From Auanema rhodensis (taxonomy: Eukaryota; Nematoda; Chromadorea; Rhabditida; Rhabditidae), in NCBI GenBank assembly GCA_964057225.1, contig OZ059899.1, positions 124,001 to 188,000 on the forward strand: a stretch of 64,000 bases of DNA, written 5' to 3'. Each line of letters opens with the position of its first letter. The first letter of the stretch is position 1. This document shows, piece by piece, positions 23,930 through 38,360 of the stretch. The position numbers and the translations under genes are program-made. Below the pieces are notes generated by a model, which saw only the letters and a program-made list of their open reading frames with translations, made no database searches and had not been told where the DNA came from.

Positions 23930-26900
23930 ATGCACCAATATCAATAAAAATTTGTTTTTAGACTAATATGGACATGGGGAATCTAATTTTGAAAACCGCA
24001 TCTCTTTATCTTTCACGTGAAGCGAGTTACATACCAAGTGCACATCACGTGTACATTTAATTAGCATAAATTAAAGTTCACGTAAATTTCAAAGTCGTGG
24101 TTACCATGCACCAATATCAATAAAAATTCGTTTTTAGACTAATATGGACATGGGGAATCTAACTTTGGAAACCGCATCTCTTTATCTTTCACGTGAAGCG
24201 AGTTACATACCAAGTGCACATCACGTGTACATTTAATTAGCATAAATTAAAGTTCACGTAAATTTCAAAGTCATGGTTACCATGCACCAATATCAGTAAA
24301 AATTTGTTTTTAGACTAATATGGACATGGGGAATCTAATTTTGAAAACCGCATCTCTTTATCTTTCACGTGAAGCGAGTTACATACCAAGTGCACATCAC
24401 GTGTACATTTAATTAGCATAAATTAAAGTTCACGTAAATTTCAAAGTCATGGTTACCATGCACCAATATCAATAAAAATTTGTTTTTAGACTAATATGGA
24501 CATGGGGAGTCTAATTTTGAAAACCGCATCTCTTTATCTTTCACGTTAAGCGAGTTACATACCAAGTGCACATCACGTGTACATTTAATTAGCATAAATT
24601 AAAGTTCACGTAAATTTCAAAGTCATGGTTACCATGCACCAATATCAATAAAAATTTGTTTTTAGACTAATATGGACATGGGGAATCTAATTTTGAAAAC
24701 CGCATCTCTTTATCTTTCACGTGAAGCGAGTTACATACCAAGGGCACATCACGTGTACATTTAATTAGCATAAATTAAAGTTCAAGTAAATTTCAAAGTC
24801 ATGGTTACCATGCACCAATATCAATAAAAATTTGTTTTTAGACTAATATGGACATGGGGAATCTAATTTTGAAAACCGCATCTCTTTATCTTTCACGTTA
24901 AGCGAGTTACATACCAAGTGCACATCACGTGTACATTTAATTAGCATAAATTAAAGTTCACGTAAATTTCAAAGTCATGGTTACCATGCACCAATATCAA
25001 TAAAAATTTGTTTTTAGACTAATATGGACATGGGGAATCTAATTTTGAAAACCGCATCTCTTTATCTTTCACGTGAAGCGAGTTACATACCAAGTGCACA
25101 TCACGTGTACATTTAATTAGCATAAATTAAAGTTCACGTAAATTTCAAAGTCATGGTTACCATGCACCAATATCAATAAAAATTTGTTTTTAGACTAATA
25201 TGGACATGGGGAATCTAATTTTGAAAACCGCATCTCTTTATCTTTCACGTGAAGCGAGTTACATACCAAGTGCACATCACGTGTACATTTAATTAGCATA
25301 AATTAAAGTTCACGTAAATTTCAAAGTCATGGTTACCATGCACCAATATCAATAAAAATTTGTTTTTAGACTAATATGGACATGGGGAATCTAATTTTGA
25401 AAACCGCATCTCTTTATCTTTCACGTGAAGCGAGTTACATACCAAGTGCACATCACGTGTACATTTAATTAGCATAAATTAAAGTTCACGTAAATTTCAA
25501 AGTCATGCTTACCATGCACCAATATCAATAAAAATTTGTTTTTAGACTAATATGGACATGGGGAATCTAATTTTGAAAACCGCATCTCTTCATCTTTCAC
25601 GTGAAGCGAGTTACATACCAAGTGCACATCACGTGTACATTTAATTAGCATAAATTAAAGTTCACGTAAATTTCAAAGTCATGGTAACCATGCACCAATA
25701 TCAATAAAAATTTGTTTTTAGACTAATATGGACATGGGGAATCTAATTTTGAAAACCGCATCTCTTCATCTTTCACGTGAAGCGAGTTACATACCAAGTG
25801 CACATCACGTGTACATTTAATTAGCATAAATTAAAGTTCACGTAAATTTCAAAGTCATGGTTACCATGCACCAATATCAATAAAAATTTGTTTTTAGACT
25901 AATATGGACATGGGGAATCTAATTTTGAAAACCGCATCTCTTTATCTTTCACGTGAAGCGAGTTACATACCAAGTGCTCATCACGTGTACATTTAATTAG
26001 CATAAATTAAAGTTCACGTAAATTTCAAAGTCATGGTTACCATGCACCAAATCAATAAAAATTTGTTTTTAGACTAATATGGACATGGGGAATCTAATTT
26101 TGAAAACCGCATCTCTTTATCTTTCACGTGAAGCGAGTTACATACCAAGTGCACATCACGTGTACATTTAATTAGCATAAATTAAAGTTCACGTAAATTT
26201 CAAAGTCATGGTTACCATGAAGCAATATCAATAAAAATTTGTTTTTAGACTAATATGGACATGGGGAATCTAATTTTGAAAACCGCATCTCTTTATCTTT
26301 CACGTGAAGCGAGTTACATACCAAGGGCACATCACGTGTACATTTAATTAGCATAAATTAAAGTTCAAGTAAATTTCAAAGTCATGGTTACCATGAACCA
26401 ATATCAATAAAAATTTGTTTTTAGACTAATATGGACATGGGGAATCTAATTTTGAAAACCGCATCTCTTCATCTTTCACGTGAAGCGAGTTACATACCAA
26501 GTGCACATCACGTGTACATTTAATTAGCATAAATTAAAGTTCACGTAAATTTCAAAGTCATGGTTACCATGCACCAATATCAATAAAAATTTGTTTTTAG
26601 ACTAATATGGACATGGGGAATCTAATTTTGAAAACCGCATCTCTTTATCTTTCACGTTAAGCGAGTTACATACCAAGTGCACATCACGTGTACATTTAAT
26701 TAGCATAAATTAAAGTTCACGTAAATTTCAAAGTCATGGTTACCATGCACCAATATCAATAAAAATTTGTTTTTAGACTAATATGGACATGGGGAATCTA
26801 ATTTTGATAACCGCATCTCTTTATCTTTCACGTGAAGCGAGTTACATACCAAGTGCACATCACGTGTACATTTAATTAGCATAAATTAAAGTTCACGTAA

Positions 26901-27272
26901 ATTTCAAAGTCATGGTTACCATGAAGCAATATCAATAAAAATTTGTTTTTAGACTAATATGGACATGAGGAATCTAATTTTGAAAACCGCATCTCTTTAT
27001 CTTTCACGTGAAGCGAGTTACATACCAAGTGCACATCACGTGTACATTAAATTAGCATAAATTAAAGTTCACGTAAATTTCAAAGTCATGGTTACCATGA
27101 ACCAATATCAATAAAAATTTGTTTTTAGACTAATATGGACATGGGGAATCTAATTTTGAAAACCGCATCTCTTTATCTTTCACGTGAAGCGAGTTACATA
27201 CCAAGTGCACATCACGTGTACATTTAATTAGCATAAATTAAAGTTCACGTAAATTTCAAAGTCATGGTTACC

Positions 27273-27448
27273 ATGAACCAATATCAATAAAAATTTGTTT
27301 TTAGACTAATATGGACATGGGGAATCTAACTTTGGAAACCGCATCTCTTTATCTTTCACGTGAAGCGAGTTACATACCAAGTGCACATCACGTGTACCTT
27401 TAATTAGCATAAATTAAAGTTCACGTAAATTTCAAAGTCATGGTTACC
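27273..27448. repeat. Hybrid monomer M156
   Basis: It begins ATGAACC with ordinary AAATTTG, but carries AACTTTGGAAACC, which in M138 and M172 is linked to ATGCACC and AAATTCG. It also has a private GTACCTTT change. In the parallel series at 29561-30264 (M169-M172) an A4 unit is followed by two others before the AACTTTGG unit. A join between an A4 unit and the AACTTTGG unit, with loss of the monomers between, would explain it. Confidence 0.55.
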
Positions 27449-27976
27449 ATGCACCAATATCAATAAAAATTTGTTTTTAGACTAATATGGACATGGGGAA
27501 TCTAATTTTGAAAACCGCATCTCTTTATCTTTCACGTGAAGCGAGTTACATACCAAGTGCACATCACGTGTACATTTAATTAGCATAAATTAAAGTTCAC
27601 GTAAATTTCAAAGTCATGGTTACCATGCACCAATATCAATAAAAATTTGTTTTTAGACTAATATGGACATGGGGAGTCTAATTTTGAAAACCGCATCTCT
27701 TTATCTTTCACGTTAAGCGAGTTACATACCAAGTGCACATCACGTGTACATTTAATTAGCATAAATTAAAGTTCACGTAAATTTCAAAGTCATGGTTACC
27801 ATGCACCAATATCAATAAAAATTTGTTTTTAGACTAATATGGACATGGGGAATCTAATTTTGAAAACCGCATCTCTTTATCTTTCACGTGAAGCGAGTTA
27901 CATACCAAGTGCACATCACGTGTACATTTAATTAGCATAAATTAAAGTTCACGTAAATTTCAAAGTCATGGTTACC

Positions 27977-29032
27977 ATGAACCAATATCAATAAAAATTT
28001 GTTTTTAGACTAATATGGACATGGGGAATCTAATTTTGAAAACCGCATCTCTTTATCTTTCACGTGAAGCGAGTTACATACCAAGTGCACATCACGTGTA
28101 CATTTAATTAGCATAAATTAAAGTTCACGTAAATTTCAAAGTCATGGTTACCATGCACCAATATCAATAAAAATTTGTTTTTAGACTAATATGGACATGA
28201 GGAATCTAATTTTGAAAACCGCATCTCTTTATCTTTCACGTGAAGCGAGTTACATACCAAGTGCACATCACGTGTACATTTAATTAGCATAAATTAAAGT
28301 TCACGTAAATTTCAAAGTCATGGTTACCATGCACCAATATCAATAAAAATTTGTTTTTAGACTAATATGGGAATGAGGAATCTAATTTTGAAAACCGCAT
28401 CTCTTTATCTTTCACGTGAAGCGAGTTACATACCAAGTGCACATCACGTGTACATTTAATTAGCATAAATTAAAGTTCACGTAAATTTCAAAGTCATGGT
28501 TACCATGCACCAATATCAATAAAAATTTGTTTTTAGACTAATATGGACATGGGGAATCTAATTTTGAAAACCGCATCTCTTTATCTTTCACGTGAAGCGA
28601 GTTACATACCAAGTGCACATCACGTGTACATTTAATTAGCATAAATTAAAGTTCACGTAAATTTCAAAGTCATGGTTACCATGAAGCAATATCAATAAAA
28701 ATTTGTTTTTAGACTAATATGGACATGGGGAATCTAATTTTGAAAACCGCATCTCTTTATCTTTCACGTGAAGCGAATTACATACCAAGTGCACATCACG
28801 TGTACATTTAATTAGCATAAATTAAAGTTCACGTAAATTTCAAAGTCATGGTTACCATGAACCAATATCAATAAAAATTTGTTTTTAGACTAATATGGAC
28901 ATGGGGAATCTAATTTCGAAAACCGCATCTCTTTATCTTTCACGTGAAGCGAGTTACATACCAAGTGCACATCACGTGTACATTTAATTAGCATAAATTA
29001 AAGTTCACGTAAATTTCAAAGTCATGGTTACC
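27977..29032. repeat. Six-monomer repeat, copy 1 (M160-M165)
   Basis: Order: A4; A48 (GAGGAATC); GGGAATGAGG; consensus; AAG with GCGAATTA; A4 with TTTCGAAAACC. The identical order is at 30617-31672 (M175-M180), offset 2,640 bp, which is 15 monomers. Upstream, M153-M155 (T64; AAG+A48+ATTAAATT; A4) match M167-M169 at an offset of 14 monomers. The two offsets differ by one unit, which points to a one-monomer gain or loss around M156-M159. Confidence 0.75.
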
Positions 29033-30616
29033 ATGAACCAATATCAATAAAAATTTGTTTTTAGACTAATATGGACATGGGGAATCTAATTTTGAAAACC
29101 GCATCTCTTTATCTTTCACGTGAAGCGAGTTACATACCAAGTGCACATCACGTGTACATTTAATTAGCATAAATTAAAGTTCACGTAAATTTCAAAGTCA
29201 TGGTTACCATGCACCAATATCAATAAAAATTTGTTTTTAGACTAATATGGACATGGGGAATCTAATTTTGATAACCGCATCTCTTTATCTTTCACGTGAA
29301 GCGAGTTACATACCAAGTGCACATCACGTGTACATTTAATTAGCATAAATTAAAGTTCACGTAAATTTCAAAGTCATGGTTACCATGAAGCAATATCAAT
29401 AAAAATTTGTTTTTAGACTAATATGGACATGAGGAATCTAATTTTGAAAACCGCATCTCTTTATCTTTCACGTGAAGCGAGTTACATACCAAGTGCACAT
29501 CACGTGTACATTAAATTAGCATAAATTAAAGTTCACGTAAATTTCAAAGTCATGGTTACCATGAACCAATATCAATAAAAATTTGTTTTTAGACTAATAT
29601 GGACATGGGGAATCTAATTTTGAAAACCGCATCTCTTTATCTTTCACGTGAAGCGAGTTACATACCAAGTGCACATCACGTGTACATTTAATTAGCATAA
29701 ATTAAAGTTCACGTAAATTTCAAAGTCATGGTTACCATGCACCAATATCAATAAAAATTTGTTTTTAGACTAATATGGACATGAGGAATCTAATTTTGAA
29801 AACCGCATCTCTCTATCTTTCACGTGAAGCGAGTTACATACCAAGTGCACATCACGTGTACATTTAATTAGCATAAATTAAAGTTCACGTAAATTTCAAA
29901 GTCATGGTTACCATGCACCAATATCAATAAAAATTTGTTTTTAGACTAATATGGACATGGGGAATCTAATTTTGAAAACCGCATCTCTTTATCTTTCACG
30001 TGAAGCGAGTTACATACCAAGTGCACATCACGTGTACATTTAATTAGCATAAATTAAAGTTCACGTAAATTTCAAAGTCGTGGTTACCATGCACCAATAT
30101 CAATAAAAATTCGTTTTTAGACTAATATGGACATGGGGAATCTAACTTTGGAAACCGCATCTCTTTATCTTTCACGTGAAGCGAGTTACATACCAAGTGC
30201 ACATCACGTGTACATTTAATTAGCATAAATTAAAGTTCACGTAAATTTCAAAGTCATGGTTACCATGCACCAATATCAATAAAAATTTGTTTTTAGACTA
30301 ATATGGACATGGGGAATCTAATTTTGAAAACCGCATCTCTTTATCTTTCACGTGAAGCGAGTTACATACCAAGTGCACATCACGTGTACATTTAATTAGC
30401 ATAAATTAAAGTTCACGTAAATTTCAAAGTCATGGTTACCATGCACCAATATCAATAAAAATTTGTTTTTAGACTAATATGGACATGGGGAGTCTAATTT
30501 TGAAAACCGCATCTCTTTATCTTTCACGTGAAGCGAGTTACATACCAAGTGCACATCACGTGTACATTTAATTAGCATAAATTAAAGTTCACGTAAATTT
30601 CAAAGTCATGGTTACC

Positions 30617-31672
30617 ATGAACCAATATCAATAAAAATTTGTTTTTAGACTAATATGGACATGGGGAATCTAATTTTGAAAACCGCATCTCTTTATCTTT
30701 CACGTGAAGCGAGTTACATACCAAGTGCACATCACGTGTACATTTAATTAGCATAAATTAAAGTTCACGTAAATTTCAAAGTCATGGTTACCATGCACCA
30801 ATATCAATAAAAATTTGTTTTTAGACTAATATGGACATGAGGAATCTAATTTTGAAAACCGCATCTCTTTATCTTTCACGTGAAGCGAGTTACATACCAA
30901 GTGCACATCACGTGTACATTTAATTAGCATAAATTAAAGTTCACGTAAATTTCAAAGTCATGGTTACCATGCACCAATATCAATAAAAATTTGTTTTTAG
31001 ACTAATATGGGAATGAGGAATCTAATTTTGAAAACCGCATCTCTTTATCTTTCACGTGAAGCGAGTTACATACCAAGTGCACATCACGTGTACATTTAAT
31101 TAGCATAAATTAAAGTTCACGTAAATTTCAAAGTCATGGTTACCATGCACCAATATCAATAAAAATTTGTTTTTAGACTAATATGGACATGGGGAATCTA
31201 ATTTTGAAAACCGCATCTCTTTATCTTTCACGTGAAGCGAGTTACATACCAAGTGCACATCACGTGTACATTTAATTAGCATAAATTAAAGTTCACGTAA
31301 ATTTCAAAGTCATGGTTACCATGAAGCAATATCAATAAAAATTTGTTTTTAGACTAATATGGACATGGGGAATCTAATTTTGAAAACCGCATCTCTTTAT
31401 CTTTCACGTGAAGCGAATTACATACCAAGTGCACATCACGTGTACATTTAATTAGCATAAATTAAAGTTCACGTAAATTTCAAAGTCATGGTTACCATGA
31501 ACCAATATCAATAAAAATTTGTTTTTAGACTAATATGGACATGGGGAATCTAATTTCGAAAACCGCATCTCTTTATCTTTCACGTGAAGCGAGTTACATA
31601 CCAAGTGCACATCACGTGTACATTTAATTAGCATAAATTAAAGTTCACGTAAATTTCAAAGTCATGGTTACC
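30617..31672. repeat. Six-monomer repeat, copy 2 (M175-M180)
   Basis: Partner of 27977-29032 with the same class order. It is followed by a GGGAATGAGG unit (M181) instead of the consensus A4 unit M166. A partial third version lies at M189-M193, where GGGAATGAGG appears twice in a row, followed by AAG+GCGAATTA and two TTTCGAAAACC units. These look like single-monomer tandem doublings. Confidence 0.72.
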
Positions 31673-33960
31673 ATGCACCAATATCAATAAAAATTTGTTT
31701 TTAGACTAATATGGGAATGAGGAATCTAATTTTGAAAACCGCATCTCTTTATCTTTCACGTGAAGCGAGTTACATACCAAGTGCACATCACGTGTACATT
31801 TAATTAGCATAAATTAAAGTTCACGTAAATTTCAAAGTCATGGTTACCATGCACCAATATCAATAAAAATTTGTTTTTAGACTAATATGGACATGGGGAA
31901 TCTAATTTTGAAAACCGCATCTCTTTATCTTTCACGTGAAGCGAGTTACATACCAAGTGCACATCACGTGTACATTTAATTAGCATAAATTAAAGTTCAC
32001 GTAAATTTCAAAGTCATGGTTACCATGCACCAATATCAATAAAAATTTGTTTTTAGACTAATATGGACATGGGGAATCTAATTTTGAAAACCGCATCTCT
32101 TTATCTTTCACGTTAAGCGAGTTACATACCAAGTGCACATCACGTGTACATTTAATTAGCATAAATTAAAGTTCACGTAAATTTCAAAGTCATGGTTACC
32201 ATGCACCAATATCAATAAAAATTTGTTTTTAGACTAATATGGACATGGGGAATCTAATTTTGAAAACCGCATCTCTTTATCTTTCACGTGAAGCGAGTTA
32301 CATACCAAGTGCACATCACGTGTACATTTAATTAGCATAAATTAAAGTTCACGTAAATTTCAAAGTCATGGTTACCATGAACCAATATCAATAAAAATTT
32401 GTTTTTAGACTAATATGGACATGGGGAATCTAATTTTGAAAACCGCATCTCTTTATCTTTCACGTGAAGCGAGTTACATACCAAGTGCACATCACGTGTA
32501 CATTTAATTAGCATAAATTAAAGTTCACGTAAATTTCAAAGTCATGGTTACCATGCACCAATATCAATAAAAATTTGTTTTTAGACTAATATGGACATGG
32601 GGAATCTAATTTTGAAAACCGCATCTCTTTATCTTTCACGTGAAGCGAGTTACATACCAAGTGCACATCACGTGTACATTTAATTAGCATAAATTAAAGT
32701 TCACGTAAATTTCAAAGTCATGGTTACCATGCACCAATATCAATAAAAATTTGTTTTTAGACTAATATGCACATGGGGAATCTAATTTTGAAAACCGCAT
32801 CTCTTCATCTTTCACGTGAAGCGAGTTACATACCAAGTGCACATCACGTGTACATTTAATTAGCATAAATTAAAGTTCACGTAAATTTCAAAGTCATGGT
32901 TACCATGCACCAATATCAATAAAAATTTGTTTTTAGACTAATATGGACATGGGGAATCTAATTTTGATAACCGCATCTCTTTATCTTTCACGTGAAGCGA
33001 GTTACATACCAAGTGCACATCACGTGTACATTTAATTAGCATAAATTAAAGTTCACGTAAATTTCAAAGTCATGGTTACCATGCACCAATATCAATAAAA
33101 ATTTGTTTTTAGACTAATATGGGAATGAGGAATCTAATTTTGAAAACCGCATCTCTTTATCTTTCACGTGAAGCGAGTTACATACCAAGTGCACATCACG
33201 TGTACATTTAATTAGCATAAATTAAAGTTCACGTAAATTTCAAAGTCATGGTTACCATGCACCAATATCAATAAAAATTTGTTTTTAGACTAATATGGGA
33301 ATGAGGAATCTAATTTTGAAAACCGCATCTCTTTATCTTTCACGTGAAGCGAGTTACATACCAAGTGCACATCACGTGTACATTTAATTAGCATAAATTA
33401 AAGTTCACGTAAATTTCAAAGTCATGGTTACCATGAAGCAATATCAATAAAAATTTGTTTTTAGACTAATATGGACATGGGGAATCTAATTTTGAAAACC
33501 GCATCTCTTTATCTTTCACGTGAAGCGAATTACATACCAAGTGCACATCACGTGTACATTTAATTAGCATAAATTAAAGTTCACGTAAATTTCAAAGTCA
33601 TGGTTACCATGAACCAATATCAATAAAAATTTGTTTTTAGACTAATATGGACATGGGGAATCTAATTTCGAAAACCGCATCTCTTTATCTTTCACGTGAA
33701 GCGAGTTACATACCAAGTGCACATCACGTGTACATTTAATTAGCATAAATTAAAGTTCACGTAAATTTCAAAGTCATGGTTACCATGAACCAATATCAAT
33801 AAAAATTTGTTTTTAGACTAATATGGACATGGGGAATCTAATTTCGAAAACCGCATCTCTTTATCTTTCACGTGAAGCGAGTTACATACCAAGTGCACAT
33901 CACGTGTACATTTAATTAGCATAAATTAAAGTTCACGTAAATTTCAAAGTCATGGTTACC

Positions 33961-36900
33961 ATGCACCAATATCAATAAAAATTTGTGTTTAGACTAATAT
34001 GGACATGAGGAATCTAATTTTGAAAACCGCATCTCTTTATCTTTCACGTGAAGCGAGTTACATACCAAGTGCACATCACGTGTACATTTAATTAGCATAA
34101 ATTAAAGTTCACGTAAATTTCAAAGTCATGGTTACCATGCACCAATATCAATAAAAATTTGTTTTTAGACTAATATGGGAATGAGAAATCTAATTTTGAA
34201 AACCGCATCTCTTTATCTTTCACGTGAAGCGAGTTACATACCAAGTGCACATCACGTGTACATTTAATTAGCATAAATTAAAGTTCACGTAAATTTCAAA
34301 GTCATGGTTACCATGCACCAATATCAATAAAAATTTGTTTTTAGACTAATATGGACATGGGGAATCTAATTTTGAAAACCGCATCTCTTTATCTTTCACG
34401 TGAAGCGAGTTACATACCAAGTGCACATCACGTGTACATTTAATTAGCATAAATTAAAGTTCACGTAAATTTCAAAGTCATGGTTACCATGCACCAATAT
34501 CAATAAAAATTTGTTTTTAGACTAATATGGACATGGGCAATCTAATTTTGAAAACCGCATCTCTTTATCTTTCACGTTAAGCGAGTTACATACCAAGTGC
34601 ACATCACGTGTACATTTAATTAGCATAAATTAAAGTTCACGTAAATTTCAAAGTCATGGTTACCATGCACCAATATCAATAAAAATTTGTTTTTAGACTA
34701 ATATGGACATGGGGAATCTAATTTTGAAAACCGCATCTCTTTATCTTTCACGTGAAGCGAGTTACATACCAAGTGCACATCACGTGTACATTTAATTAGC
34801 ATAAATTAAAGTTCACGTAAATTTCAAAGTCATGGTTACCATGAACCAATATCAATAAAAATTTGTTTTTAGACTAATATGGACATGGGGAATCTAATTT
34901 TGAAAACCGCATCTCTTTATCTTTCACGTGAAGCGAGTTACATACCAAGTGCACATCACGTGTACATTTAATTAGCATAAATTAAAGTTCACGTAAATTT
35001 CAAAGTCATGGTTACCATGCACCAATATCAATAAAAATTTGTTTTTAGACTAATATGGACATGGGGAATCTAATTTTGAAAACCGCATCTCTTTATCTTT
35101 CACGTGAAGCGAGTTACATACCAAGTGCACATCACGTGTACATTTAATTAGCATAAATTAAAGTTCACGTAAATTTCAAAGTCATGGTTACCATGCACCA
35201 ATATCAATAAAAATTTGTTTTTAGACTAATATGGACATGGGGAATCTAATTTTGAAAACCGCATCTCTTTATCTTTCACGTTAAGCGAGTTACATACCAA
35301 GTGCACATCACGTGTACATTTAATTAGCATAAATTAAAGTTCACGTAAATTTCAAAGTCATGGTTACCATGAACCAATATCAATAAAAATTTGTTTTTAG
35401 ACTAATATGGACATGGGGAATCTAATTTTGAAAACCGCATCTCTTTATCTTTCACGTGAAGCGAGTTACATACCAAGTGCACATCACGTGTACATTTAAT
35501 TAGCATAAATTAAAGTTCACGTAAATTTCAAAGTCATGGTTACCATGCACCAATATCAATAAAAATTTGTTTTTAGACTAATATGGACATGGGGAATCTA
35601 ATTTTGAAAACCGCATCTCTTTATCTTTCACGTGAAGCGAGTTACATACCAAGTGCACATCACGTGTACATTTAATTAGCATAAATTAAAGTTCACGTAA
35701 ATTTCAAAGTCATGGTTACCATGCACCAATATCAATAAAAATTTGTTTTTAGACTAATATGGACATGGGGAATCTAATTTTGAAAACCGCATCTCTTTAT
35801 CTTTCACGTGAAGCGAGTTACATACCAAGTGCACATCACGTGTACATTTAATTAGCATAAATTAAAGTTCACGTAAATTTCAAAGTCATGGTTACCATGC
35901 ACCAATATCAATAAAAATTTGTGTTTAGACTAATATGGACATGAGGAATCTAATTTTGAAAACCGCATCTCTTTATCTTTCACGTGAAGCGAGTTACATA
36001 CCAAGTGCACATCACGTGTACATTTAATTAGCATAAATTAAAGTTCACGTAAATTTCAAAGTCATGGTTACCATGCACCAATATCAATAAAAATTTGTTT
36101 TTAGACTAATATGGGAATGAGGAATCTAATTTTGAAAACCGCATCTCTTTATCTTTCACGTGAAGCGAGTTACATACCAAGTGCACATCACGTGTACATT
36201 TAATTAGCATAAATTAAAGTTCACGTAAATTTCAAAGTCGTGGTTACCATGCACCAATATCAATAAAAATTCGTTTTTAGACTAATATGGACATGGGGAA
36301 TCTAATTTTGAAAACCGCATCTCTTTATCTTTCACGTGAAGCGAGTTACATACCAAGTACACATCACGTGTACATTTAATTAGCATAAATTAAAGTTCAA
36401 GTAAATTTCAAAGTCATGGTTACCATGAACCAATATCAATAAAAATTTGTTTTTAGACTAATATGGACATGGGGAATCTAATTTTGAAAACCGCATCTCT
36501 TTATCTTTCACGTGAAGCGAGTTACATACCAAGTGCACATCACGTGTACATTTAATTAGCATAAATTAAAGTTCACGTAAATTTCAAAGTCATGGTTACC
36601 ATGCACCAATATCAATAAAAATTTGTTTTTAGACTAATATGGACATGGGGAATCTAATTTTGAAAACCGCATCTCTTTATCTTTCACGTGAAGCGAGTTA
36701 CATACCAAGTGCACATCACGTGTACATTTAATTAGCATAAATTAAAGTTCACGTAAATTTCAAAGTCATGGTTACCATGCACCAATATCAATAAAAATTT
36801 GTTTTTAGACTAATATGGACATGGGGGATCTAATTTTGAAAACCGCATCTCTTTATCTTTCACGTGAAGCGAGTTACATACCAAGTGCACATCACGTGTA

Positions 36901-38360
36901 CATTTAATTAGCATAAATTAAAGTTCACGTAAATTTCAAAGTCATGGTTACCATGCACCAATATCAATAAAAATTTGTGTTTAGACTAATATGGACATGA
37001 GGAATCTAATTTTGAAAACCGCATCTCTTTATCTTTCACGTGAAGCGAGTTACATACCAAGTGCACATCACGTGTACATTTAATTAGCATAAATTAAAGT
37101 TCACGTAAATTTCAAAGTCATGGTTACCATGAAGCAATATCAATAAAAATTTGTTTTTAGACTAATATGGACATGGGGAATCTAATTTTGAAAACAGCAT
37201 CTCTTTATCTTTCACGTGAAGCGAATTACATACCAAGTGCACATCACGTGTACATTTAATTAGCATAAATTAAAGTTCACGTAAATTTCAAAGTCATGGT
37301 TACCATGAACCAATATCAATAAAAATTTGTTTTTAGACTAATATGGACATGGGGAATCTAATTTTGAAAACCGCATCTCTTTATCTTTCACGTGAAGCGA
37401 GTTACATACCAAGTGCACATCACGTGTACATTTAATTAGCATAAATTAAAGTTCACGTAAATTTCAAAGTCATGGTTACCATGCACCAATATCAATAAAA
37501 ATTTGTGTTTAGACTAATATGGACATGAGGAATCTAATTTTGAAAACCGCATCTCTTTATCTTTCACGTGAAGCGAGTTACATACCAAGTGCACATCACG
37601 TGTACATTTAATTAGCATAAATTAAAGTTCACGTAAATTTCAAAGTCATGGTTACCATGCACCAATATCAATAAAAATTTGTTTTTAGACTAATATGGAC
37701 ATGGGGAATCTAATTTTGAAAACCGCATCTCTTTATCTTTCACGTGAAGCGAGTTACATACCAAGTGCACATCACGTGTACATTTAATTAGCATAAATTA
37801 AAGTTCACGTAAATTTCAAAGTCATGGTTACCATGCACCAATATCAATAAAAATTTGTTTTTAGACTAACATGGGAATGAGGAATCTAATTTTGAAAACC
37901 GCATCTCTTTATCTTTCACGTGAAGCGAGTTACATACCAAGTGCACATCACGTGTACATTTAATTAGCATAAATTAAAGTTCACGTAAATTTCAAAGTCA
38001 TGGTTACCATGAAGCAATATCAATAAAAATTTGTTTTTAGACTAATATGGACATGGGGAATCTAATTTTGAAAACAGCATCTCTTTATCTTTCACGTGAA
38101 GCGAATTACATACCAAGTGCACATCACGTGTACATTTAATTAGCATAAATTAAAGTTCACGTAAATTTCAAAGTCATGGTTACCATGAACCAATATCAAT
38201 AAAAATTTGTTTTTAGACTAATATGGACATGGGGAATCTAATTTTGAAAACCGCATCTCTTTATCTTTCACGTGAAGCGAGTTACATACCAAGTGCACAT
38301 CACGTGTACATTTAATTAGCATAAATTAAAGTTCACGTAAATTTCAAAGTCATGGTTACC
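33961..38360. repeat. Right-zone onset M194-M218
   Basis: The GTGTTTAGAC plus GAGGAATC class first appears at M194 and then recurs throughout the right zone. M205-M210 (35897-36952) have the order GTGTTT; GGGAATGAGG+G168; AAATTCG+AAGTACAC+A152; A4; consensus; GGGGGATC. The same order is at M281-M286 and M298-M303. The AACAGCATC plus GCGAATTA class first appears at M212 (37129). M216 introduces ACTAACATGGGAATGAGG. M195 combines GGGAATG with GAGAAATC, and M197 has GGGCAATC. Confidence 0.78.

Larger units (their letters stand above)
23930..33960. repeat. Transition zone M137-M193
   Basis: Fifty-seven monomers mix left and right markers. New here are GTCGTGG ends (A168G, first at M137), AAATTCG (first at M138), AACTTTGGAAACC (M138, M156, M172), GGGGAGTC (M140, M158, M174), GGGAATGAGG (first at M162, 28329) and TTTCGAAAACC (M165, M180, M192, M193). 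Left markers still present are T113 with the deletion (M148-M149), T64 (M153, M167, M188) and CATGCTT (M145). Copied blocks are short here: M137-M140 match M171-M174, and M160-M165 match M175-M180. Private changes include ATCAGTAAA (M139), GTACCTTT (M156), CTCTCTAT (M170) and ATATGCACATG (M187). Confidence 0.78.

Noticed and set aside
24106-24281. CENP-B box in AAATTCG monomers (ATTCGTTTTTAGAC)
   Set aside because: Only the TTCG part of the box fits. The central A and the CGGG half are absent, both here and in the consensus.
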